This document shows, one piece after another, positions 58,901 to 64,000 of a DNA stretch of 64,000 bases; the first letter of the stretch is position 1, and each line of letters starts with the position of its first letter. The position numbers and the translations under genes are program-made. This DNA comes from Ypsolopha sequella (lineage: Eukaryota > Arthropoda > Insecta > Lepidoptera > Ypsolophidae): NCBI GenBank assembly GCA_934047225.1, contig OW204012.1, forward strand, positions 12,152,001 to 12,216,000. Direction: 5' to 3'. The notes under the pieces were generated by a model. It was not told where the DNA came from, searched no databases, and saw nothing but the letters and a program-made list of their open reading frames with translations.

Positions 58901-61900
58901 CTCTCTTGATTCTCTATAACAATGACGCCATATAATCATTGCCATAGCTATAGCTCTTATTCCATCCACGCACTGTACATTATTACTTGATGAATCAACT
59001 TTCAACAATTGTTGTACGTTTTTATGTACAGCGAAACAACGGTATATTGACATCACTTTTGTAGAAACTAAAAAAAAAAGGAAAAAAATATAAAATGTCA
59101 CAATGATACGAGGGCCCAGGGGGGCTATTCCGGAGAAACAGTCGAAGCGAGACTTCTAAAAGTTGAGCTAAAAGTGTATGGAGTTCGACAGATATAACCG
59201 GTTTAGAAGGCTAATTCAACAGACTCGGAATTGTCTCCCAGAAGCTTTTACTATTATTATATCCATGAGGACAACTTCTATGAATATTTGGAAGATAATG
59301 AAGCATGGTGTTATCATAATTATCATGAACTTTGTCTTAATACTAGTATAATTTCCCAAGTTATGTTATGATTCCTATAGAATTAACAATAATTAAAAAG
59401 CAGATGGTCTATATGGGACCGGTAGACAAAGGTACCGGTCAATGTTCATGACATAAATCTCTCCTGCCTTGTATTTTTCATCTCTGTATTCATTTAAAGT
59501 GTAACGTTGTACACATTTGTTTAAAACAAAAATTATGGAAAAAAAGACATGATCTTCCTAAGTTTCTTGCCCTTCTTCTTAGAAAGAATAATCAAATGGG
59601 CGGAGGTAGGCATATATTTATTTTCTTACCTGTTAGTATAATTTTATTTATTCCCATATTTTTATTTTATTCGTGAGTATAGAGACAAAAATCTGAATAA
59701 ATGTATTTTATTATAATAATAATAAAATAGATTGTATTTGTTTCTGATTGATTTCTAGTTTGTAATGCACTCTAATCATGATTAAATTGTAAATAGTTTA
59801 ATTTTTATATGCTATTATGTCATGGATTGTGAAAACCCCGCCTTTTCTAATTAATCGAAACAAGACACTTAAATTCAAAATTAACAATTTAGTGAATTCA
59901 ACAAAACCTTATTACCTATACTACGAGTATATTGTGAATGCTGCCATCGCAAAGTTTCCATTGCAATGTTTGATGCGATAAAAAAGACGGGTTTTTAACA
60001 ATCCAGCGGCGAAACTGCTCTTAAGTTATATTACTAAGGATTAAATTGTTGCTTATTATAATTACCAAGTAAAAATTATAAATTATATTGGATTTTACAT
60101 ACCCAAATTGTCGACATTCTTAATATCAAAGACCGTTCCAGTGATAGCAAATAGAATAAAAAAACAAAGGGCTGTCCTGAAAAAGAAATGTGTGAGTTAT
60201 AAACCAGTGCTATTGGCTCGGAACCAGCTGACGTCACGCTGCGCGTCCGCAACATTTTAAGATTAAGAGCGGTTTCGCAGACGGATTGAGTAAAACCCGC
60301 CTTTTTCTAATTACTCGAAACAGAACACTTAAACTCCAATTCATTCAATAGTTATTCAACTAAACCTTATTACCTATGTATGTATAAGTTTCCGTTGGTT
60401 TCTGTAACATAGAATTCCAAAATTTTTTAAATTAATTAATAAATAAATAAACAAATTAAAAATTTTTGAAATTCCAATTTGCAGAAGCTAATGTAAGCTT
60501 TTCAATGGCAACATGCACAATGACTTTTAAATGAATTTTGAATTTAAGTATTCTGTTTCGATTAATTAGAAAAAGGCGGGTTTTTCACAATCCGGCTGCA
60601 AAACCGCTCTTAATTAGAAAAAGGAGGGTTTTTCACAATCTGGCTGCAAAACCACTATTAAGTGTTTTCGTATACGTTATTATAGGTCGCATCCGCGGCA
60701 GTGCCAACGTCATCCTACGCACATTGTTGGACAGATGGGATTCGCCAATACTGGCGCTCTGGGTGGGTCTACATGTGGGTGGGTAGACACAGGGCTCCAG
60801 CAGTGGGGAGTGGACTTATTGTAAATGTTTTCATCCTGGTATGTATTTATATGTTTTTAATTTTGTAATGTGTAATTATGGGCCCAGCCTGAAATAAATA
60901 TTTTTGATTTGATTTCATTTAATATACCAACTCCCTTCAGTCTATATCCCAGAGTGTCTTCTTTCCGTAAAATTTAACTACAAGTATTTTCAGCAGACTA
61001 AATATGTGTCAAGTAGACTTCGTTGTAGGATACAACTTTAAACTTCATAGCAATAGCATCTACAGTATGGCAATAACACTTTACAATAAACTACCAGATA
61101 AATTTAAAGAATTACCACAAAGACAATTTAGAGCGACAGTCTTCAAGATCTTAAAGAAGAAATCCTATTACAGCGTTAAAATTTTTTTGCAAAAATGACT
61201 TTGATATTTGAATTGTGCTATTATGTGTTATTTTATTATATTAGGAATAAATTGACATTATTTTTTCACATTATAAAATTAAGTAAATTAGACTTGTTAA
61301 AATATTTGATTTATGATTTGTTTTGGTAAGTTAACTTTAAAGTGATAAATTAATTGTAATTAATTGGTATAATTTAATTTAAGTTAAATTAATTACGTGT
61401 AATCGATTACTTTTAAATATTTGTATGCTAGCCTGGCAGATAGCATTGAAACTAACATGTTTATACATTTAACATAAGAACTTTTGTAACATGCTTTCGG
61501 ACAACTTTTGACTGATTGATTGATTGATTATAACTGATTGAATCGTTGAAACTAATAGCTACTTTTTCAGGGTTTGAAGTCTTTTTTAACTCTCTATCCT
61601 GCTCTTATCAAATGCCACGCACGCAAATTTCAGTTATTTTGAAATCTTGGCTACATTATGACATTAACCATAATTTCTTTATGTAATAAAGATGTTTTTT
61701 TCTGGTTAGTATCTGCGTGTGTTGGTTTTGTTTCAATGGGTTTGGAAACATGGGAACTGAATCGCTTGTTTCGTGAAATTCTTACTTTTTTAAAAGTTAT
61801 ATACTTAATTAATATAAGATTGAAAGTATGTTTATTCATAAAGTGTTATTTATTGCCTTGAGTCACAAAACACGCTATATTTTTGTCAAATTTTTACCAT

Positions 61901-63371
61901 CTACATTGACGGAACTGAATCCAATACAAAACTGATGTTTAGCATTGTGGAGCCCATTAATTGTATTATTTGCCGCGATAGAGGCCAGAGTAACGCGTGA
62001 AGACTTTAATTGGCTATGTATAACGACTGAACTTGTAGACCCATCTGACAGGCAGGCAGTGGAGCTTTAATGGAGCTTTTACAATACTTTGAACTTGAAG
62101 ATGTTACTTACATGAAAATATAATCAGCTGATGATATCGGTCGATCTGATGGAAGTCGATAGAATTGTATAGTATAGTTCGGTTGTATCACTTTACCCCC
62201 AAGTGTGAGAGGCCTATTATCAGTATCCAATACAAAGTCGATTGCCTGAGCTGACGAGCAAGGCTCAGGGATACAAACGCCTAATGTAATAGTTGTTGTG
62301 TTGAGGTTCATTTCCCAATATCTGTAATTAATTGACATAGTTATCATGAATCCCCGTATTCACGTGCAACAAATATAAAACTCTGAATTGAGCGTTTTTT
62401 GTTTGTTTTTTTTCTTAGTTCTTAGTTTGCCTCCAGATGGCGCTGTAGATAAAATGTCAAAGTGGTTTTGTTTTTGATTCTGTTGCTAAAGAATACGACA
62501 GTGCCATCTAGGAATCTTATTTAACACTAAAATTGACATAAGGAAAAGCGCTCATTACAAGTTGTTCGTATGTGACCCATATTTTTCCCGAGATCTATCA
62601 GAAATATACAGAGTACAGATAGAGTGAAAAATATCGACATACGGGACCGTTGCGGCCTGAAAGAAGATGTAGTGACTAGAATAGAACAAGGAATGCTTCG
62701 GTGGTTTGGATACGTAGAGAGAATGAATGAAAGTAGAGTGACGAATGAAATTTATGGTGCGCCAATGGAAAGTAGAGCTCGACCAGGCCGCCTTAAAAGG
62801 ACGTATGCTGGTCAAATTGGCGACATATTGAAGAAGGGCAATGTCAAAAGTACCCGAAATAGAAGAGTTTGTATGAAATGGCGAAAGAGGTGTGTCAGGA
62901 TCAAAGCTGATAGAAATCTGTAGTCACTGCCTACTCCTCTAGGAGACAGGCGTGAGTATATGTATGTATCAGAAATTAACATATATTTTTAGATTTGTTA
63001 AGATGCAGTAAATTTTGTTGGTCCAGAATTCGTAATATTTTATCAACGACAGTATAACAAATATTTAAATTACTTGACGTTCTCAGGATCTGGTCGTGAA
63101 AATGCTTTGCATCCATTTGTATACAATGTTTTTATCGATTGTCTTCTATTATAATTTATTCTCATTTCTTCCCAAGTGACATTATCAATTTTCTTGTATT
63201 CGTAGTTGTTAATGTGACCCGGTACGTCTACTGTTACTTGTGAATATTTTCTTTGAACATCAAGTCCATTAACATGTTCGTTGATGGACAAGCAGGTAAA
63301 GTAGTCGCCTGTGTAAGTTAGAACTCCTTTAGCGCTCAAGTCGTGAGGTATATTCGCGTTCGCCTCCATGA
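43789..63371 (-). CDS. nrf-6-like membrane acyltransferase, seven exons
   Basis: Exons in order: 63371-63074, 62321-62112, 60176-60103, 59067-58880, 57318-57201, 46369-46143, 43979-43789, totalling 1306 bp. Every junction has AG acceptor and GT donor and all six phases agree (2, 2, 1, 0, 1, 0). The product starts with the Cys-containing NRF domain, then the acyltransferase-3 membrane domain; the family is represented by C. elegans nrf-6 and many insect paralogs. No stop or frameshift in any exon, so the gene is probably live. Missing are the signal-peptide exon (entry at 63371 is in phase 1) and the C-terminal exons. Introns are loaded with transposons, the largest (46370-57200) with a hAT-type element, a LINE and a solo LTR. 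Confidence 0.9.
44565..44704. mobile_element. Foldback MITE in intron
   Basis: ATGCCCGTTTTCACTAACCT and its complement end a 140-bp element; arms extend to about 55 bp through GCCTAAATCGGATGCCTAAA. Typical short lepidopteran MITE shape. Confidence 0.85.
44911..44984 (+). pseudogene. THAP exon remnant
   Basis: MPGCTVKWCISNS ... CKSHGISF then TAG at 44983, followed by GCGTAAGT. By comparison with the exon at 42845 two bases are missing between TTT and TAGG, which turns the His codon and splice junction into a stop. A second P-like relic 2 kb from the first; I see no terminal repeats. Confidence 0.65.
45100..46065. repeat. Inverted pair of LINE 3' ends
   Basis: 45100-45415 (AATTCAAATTCAAATAGTTT, CCTTTAATT complement, CCCGGCCAGAGACC) is mirrored by 45745-46065. 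Between them lie a self-complementary AACTAGTTTTTCCTAGGC element (45420-45590) and a GACATGATCTTGCTAAGTTT fragment (45624-45740). Confidence 0.7.
46143..46369 (-). CDS. nrf-6-like exon f
   Basis: After TTTGTTTCAG, encodes FSRNLHLHFLNRLVRMYPVL, then NHVGDGPQWHKM and CRLSFWTILLFIQNFIF. The R-L-x-R-x-x-P and GDGP-W ... C ... FW--LL-I-NF pattern is the middle of acyltransferase-3 proteins. Ends at GTAAGTG in phase 0. Confidence 0.9.
46693..46790. mobile_element. Partial copy of the 7985 MITE
   Basis: TATTAATAATTTGCAATATT CCGCTAAACA and CAAGCACCGCCCGCCCTCCC match 7985-8080; the right end is missing. Confidence 0.75.
47105..49624. mobile_element. 2.5-kb hAT-type element without transposase
   Basis: Terminal repeats CAGAGCTGTCACATGGACCA and its complement (GGTCCATATGACAGCTCTG) are flanked by identical 8-bp GTTCTAGC at 47097-47104 and 49625-49632. 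Subterminal zones are packed with GGTCCG/CGGACC words in both orientations, a likely transposase-binding array. The interior is a long palindrome. GC-rich hairpin clusters (GCTCGCGCTTCGCGCTCGCG) lie at 48880-49080. No hAT transposase motif in any frame. Confidence 0.85.
47502..48803. repeat. 1.3-kb palindrome, ~600-bp arms
   Basis: 47502-48090 and 48199-48803 are inverted copies with only scattered differences; shared landmarks are GGAACGGAAGGTGGTACATC, AGGGTGCCAAAAAAG, GAAAAGGGCTCGACGAGCTC and GTGCTCCGATTCGCTTGAAA. The spacer is about 108 bp (CTCGGCCTCGCTGGCGCG...). Each arm also contains two direct ~105-bp subrepeats (CCCGTATCTCC-ACGGC). Confidence 0.9.
49633..50897. other. nrf-6 intron, old repeat sequence
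   Basis: GACCCCTAAAAGGGTAAAAT and TTCACATCTAAACTTCATAG passages resemble degraded interspersed repeats. The 81-codon frame at 50007-50252 has no family motif. No exon seen. Confidence 0.4.
51434..54297 (-). pseudogene. LINE ORF2: endonuclease + reverse transcriptase, two lesions
   Basis: From 54297: LTVCSWNAGSL, INETWLND, GGGVGFYIK, GTAYRP, LLGDFNINLLDS, T--LIDLVCTD and GKHAFIVTEF are endonuclease motifs in order, with the catalytic Glu and Asp present. A frameshift occurs near 52985. Then WKVALVRPLPK, LRPISLLPCFSKILE, LPPLQSGFRKQRSTAT, an in-frame TAA at 52649-52651, DFSRAFDSINP, SRGVPQGSILGPILF and the YADD box at about 52300, then the C-terminal LNYADTVYGPCL and CWNNLP. About 950 residues. 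Only two lesions, so it died recently, or one is a sequencing error. Confidence 0.85.
54772..55533 (-). CDS. LINE ORF1 protein, intact 253 aa
   Basis: Residues 10-90 are a Leu/Gln-rich coiled coil (heptads in LQRENNSLRAELLSIKQSI and LQNTIAQLQSDLNERD). Then VEITGIPEF and RPRPLVVRLTRRVLRDDLL, VNERLSKANRLLFGRARELR and FAWTRDGRVFVRQNEGS, the order found in ORF1 proteins of CR1/Jockey-like insect LINEs, thought to bind RNA and chaperone the RNP. The coding region is notably GC-rich. Start at the ATG 55531-55533; a second ATG lies three codons on. Confidence 0.8.
   Translation of the reverse strand: MYLMLEAQFIKMKVTITQLQDEFKQEIFNMNNKLSALQRENNSLRAELLSIKQSITAILEADVTSLQNTIAQLQSDLNERDQASLSNDVEITGIPEFDSELSGHIVLAIATKLGVQLEERDVVSVTRAGARRRPAVGESAPTRPRPLVVRLTRRVLRDDLLKSARVRRGATSTDLGLPPHQPQPFHVNERLSKANRLLFGRARELRRKYNWRFAWTRDGRVFVRQNEGSPAHQIRTDRDLDAAFHIVDNATLA
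55601..55969. other. Intron segment between LINE and Helitron-like repeat
   Basis: Contains TTGATTCAATAAATAATTTT TGTATTTTTG at about 55818, which resembles another retroelement tail. No exon. Confidence 0.4.
55970..56825 (-). mobile_element. Helitron-like repeat, reversed, split by solo LTR
   Basis: 55970-56038 (CACTACATAGTATAAAAC, GCTTCCCGCTCTCTGTCTGT) and 56470-56825 (GTCTATCTCTTAGGGATAAC, CCGTACGAAGCCGGGGCG) are the reverse complement of 21312-20722. The 404-bp LTR sits between. Confidence 0.6.
56044..56447 (+). repeat. Solo BEL/Pao LTR with 5-bp TSD GTTTG
   Basis: TGTTCACGCCACAGCGTGAC ... CGCGGTTACA, 404 bp, flanked by GTTTG at 56039-56043 and 56448-56452. Its reverse complement begins TGTAACCGCGAGGTTACAGG and continues AATGCAGAGCTGATGG, matching the LTRs at 30295 and 32841. 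Includes a 22-bp direct repeat (ACCAGTGTTGTGTTCACATT). Open frames on both strands are by-products of its GC content. Confidence 0.85.
56928..57100. mobile_element. Foldback MITE
   Basis: AAGCCGATTCTGAAGGCTTT AATTTT and AGTGCTGTCAAAACTTAAAT on the left are mirrored at 57037-57100. It lies about 100 bp from the 57201-57318 exon. Confidence 0.8.
57201..57318 (-). CDS. nrf-6-like exon e
   Basis: After CTTTTTTCAG, encodes SHDFYENFFVPVTLYGVDTF, LLLGGIFNVYSTVCKYKK. The V-D-T-F-x-x-L-G-G segment is the 'VDTFF-LSG' helix of acyltransferase 3. Ends AAAAAAC before GTGAGT, phase 1. Confidence 0.9.
57416..57793 (+). repeat. Dispersed block Y, copy 2
   Basis: Matches 41848-42231 closely. The matching sequence resumes at 58196 (TTTTACGTATCGCCT), showing that 57797-58195 was inserted later. 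Confidence 0.8.
57797..58195 (+). mobile_element. Dispersed element, uninterrupted copy
   Basis: From TAGTTTATGCTTCAAGGGCG to GCACATGCATTGAAAAAAC. Boundaries are set by comparison with the empty equivalent at 42231-42236. ATAAATTACGAAGACG and GTAACCGATTAATTTATTGC are partly self-complementary. The copy at 30204-33578 is the one carrying the LTR retrotransposon. Confidence 0.7.
58337..58412 (-). repeat. GTTCCGT repeat end, reversed
   Basis: AAAACCGGCCAAGTGCGAGT CGGACTTGTACACAAAGAGT and GGTACGGAACCCTAAAA. Short copy holding both family termini. Confidence 0.7.
58713..58858 (-). mobile_element. GATG-tailed retroposon, reversed fragment
   Basis: CCATCCATCCATCAGTCTAG through CGGTCATCCTGGAAGAATTG to GCGCGGTGCCGGA: the 3' half of the family, inserted 22 bp from the 58880 splice donor. 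Confidence 0.8.
58880..59067 (-). CDS. nrf-6-like exon d
   Basis: After TTTTTTTTTTAG, encodes FAVHKNVQQLL, then VQCVDGIRAIAMAMIIWRHC. C-(I/V)-x-GIR-x-x-x-x-x-x-(I/V)-x-x-H is the conserved start of the acyltransferase-3 domain, with the Arg and His retained. Ends at GTATGA in phase 0. Confidence 0.9.
59390..59645 (+). repeat. LINE 3' end
   Basis: GACATGATCTTCCTAAGTTT CTTGCCCTTCTTCTTAGAAA and ATGGGCGGAGGTAGGCAT match 26026 and 45624. Confidence 0.65.
59825..60022. mobile_element. Short copy of the GCAGCCGGATT MITE
   Basis: GGATTGTGAAAACCCCGCCT at the left and the inverse AAGACGGGTTTTTAACAATC CAGCGGCGAAACTGCTCTTAA at the right bound about 200 bp. Confidence 0.7.
60103..60176 (-). CDS. nrf-6-like exon c (74 bp)
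   Basis: Between CTTTTTCAG and GTATGT. Joined to exon b it gives FMTALCFFILFAITGTVFDI KNVDNL, the first membrane helix. Short, but phase 2 in and phase 1 out fit its neighbours exactly. Confidence 0.85.
60267..60609. mobile_element. MITE with TTAA duplication
   Basis: TTAA at 60263-60266 and 60610-60613. Ends GAGCGGTTTCGCAGACGGAT and the inverse of CCGGCTGCAAAACCGCTC, arms of about 55 bp through ACCCGCCTTTTTCTAATTA. A second partial right arm follows at 60613-60660. This is the most complete copy of the family split at 15585. Confidence 0.8.
60680..60925 (+). repeat. Retroelement 3' end
   Basis: CTCCAGCAGTGGGGAGTGGA and GCCTGAAATAAATATTTTTGATTTGATTT. Looks like the tail of another LINE, truncated at its 5' side. 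Confidence 0.5.
60990..61550 (+). mobile_element. LINE, 3' terminal fragment
   Basis: 61004-61198 encodes YSMAITLYNKLPDKFKELPQ then FKILKKKSYYSVKIFLQ, the C-terminus of a Jockey/CR1-type LINE (compare LIYNKVPNDIKGL at 4300). A 3' UTR ends with TGATTGATTGATTGATTATA at about 61515. Confidence 0.75.
61589..61960 (+). repeat. Dispersed block X, copy 2
   Basis: Matches 41183-41575. Here it lies in the intron between the 62112 and 60176 exons. Confidence 0.8.
62112..62321 (-). CDS. nrf-6-like exon b
   Basis: After TAATTACAG, encodes YWEMNLNTTTITLGVCIPEP CSSAQAIDFVL; LG-C-P--CS is the second half of the NRF domain, with its cysteines. Ends ATTTTCAT before GTAAGT, phase 2. Confidence 0.9.
62624..62923 (+). 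pseudogene. RTE-like LINE C-terminal fragment
   Basis: RCGLKEDVVTRIEQGMLRWF GYVERMNESR, RPGRLKRTY and VKSTRNRRVCMK, the C-terminus commonly seen at the end of RTE-type LINEs in Lepidoptera. Followed by TATATGTATGTAT. No reverse transcriptase core precedes it, so the copy is 5'-truncated; it lies between nrf-6 exons in the antisense direction. Confidence 0.75.
63074..63371 (-). CDS. nrf-6-like exon a, N-terminal NRF domain
   Basis: After ACTCTTTTCAG, encodes MEANANIPHDLSAKGVLTYT GDYFTCLSINEH and ends CKAFSRPDPENV before GTAATT, phase 2. The pattern W/A-K-G-x-L-x-x-x-x-x-x-CL is the start of the secreted NRF domain. The signal-peptide exon should lie upstream. Confidence 0.85.
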
Positions 63372-63411
63372 CTGAAAAGAGTATTACAATTTTAATCATT
63401 TGGAATAACAC

Positions 63412-64000
63412 ATTTACTTAATACCTATATGTTTAATTCCATAATTATGAACTGAAATTTAATGAAGAATGTATAAATTACTCTATGAAAAATTTTTAGT
63501 TTATATGTATTATATATTGACATAATTTAAATTTAAATTACTATAAATTTGCAATATTTTTTGACATTTAATTTATCAAAAAGAAATATATATATAAAGC
63601 TACCAGATTTATATTACGTAACAATTTTCTATGACAGTATGATATGTTCAAATTTAAGTACTCACATGTCTAACCAATCAATTTATAAATCAATGTTAAT
63701 CTTTTTGTGGGAAATAAAAAGGCTTATTATTATTATTATTCTGAGAATTTTTGATCTCGTCTCTCCTTCTTGGCCAAAAGAATTTAATGAGAGAGAGACG
63801 GTACACCCCCCGGCAGAAGCACAGTCGACCGAGGTTCAGAGCCCCAGGGAAAGAAAACGGCGAACGAAGCGAGCAGTATCGAGCAGAACCGCCTTCTGCA
63901 TCAGCGCTGTATCCGCTGAATCATAACCGTCTCAAGTTGGTTTCGAGGCTGGTTGGACTAACCCGTTCGCGGATAAAACAACTGGGATTATTTCGGTGGA
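63412..64000. other. No recognised gene; GC-rich end
   Basis: 63750-64000 changes from AT-rich to GC-rich with a plus-strand frame rich in Arg/Glu/Ser (ERKRRTKRAVSSRTAF) to a stop at 63926, then a different frame reads KLVSRLVGLTRSRIKQLG off the edge. It may be the start of another mobile element; I cannot name it. Confidence 0.35.

Overview
The window looks like nuclear DNA of an insect, very probably a moth or butterfly. Coding exons are few, AT-rich and separated by canonical GT-AG introns. The dispersed repeats are of kinds I associate with lepidopteran genomes: LINE tails ending in CTTT or TACTTACTTAC runs, GATG-tailed retroposons, repeats beginning GGGTTCCGT, and many foldback elements. 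This assignment rests on repeat style and protein families, not on a search. I see no tRNA, rRNA, CRISPR or bacterial-type operon.

Three host genes are visible. (1) The minus strand from 63371 down to 43789 carries seven consecutive exons of a nose-resistant-to-fluoxetine (nrf-6)-like membrane acyltransferase. All six junctions keep phase; the first and last exons lie outside what I can see. (2) The plus strand at 6559-8516 holds the last three exons of an nrf-6-like gene, in the opposite orientation and without its 5' part. (3) The plus strand at 27228-28645 holds one long exon of an MFS sugar (Tret1-like) transporter lacking only its N-terminal exon.

Nearly everything else is mobile DNA, often nested. 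1-6.5 kb: a foldback element, a decayed LINE reverse transcriptase split by a palindromic insertion, a GATG-tailed SINE-like copy. 7-20 kb: adjacent foldbacks inside the nrf-6 intron, several copies of one GTTCCGT repeat, a TTAA-flanked piggyBac-like MITE nested in another MITE, and a Crypton-like tyrosine-recombinase relic. 20-30 kb: a Helitron-like repeat, LINE endonuclease fragments, hAT-type MITEs with perfect 8-bp target duplications, then the transporter exon. 30-33 kb: an internally deleted BEL/Pao LTR retrotransposon with two 431-bp LTRs. 34-43 kb: nested MITEs, a 1.8-kb foldback, and an 877-bp P-element-like transposon still carrying a THAP exon. 44-57 kb: nrf-6 introns holding a 2.5-kb hAT-type element built around a 1.3-kb palindrome, a nearly intact 4.7-kb two-ORF LINE, and a solo BEL/Pao LTR nested in a Helitron-like repeat. 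57-64 kb: the 5' half of the nrf-6-like gene with more MITEs and LINE fragments.

The best candidates for a second look are the P-like element with its THAP exon and a matching empty site, the palindrome-centred hAT-type element, the Crypton relic that has lost its catalytic Arg box, the 1.8-kb foldback, and the complementary nrf-6 gene parts lying in opposite orientations.
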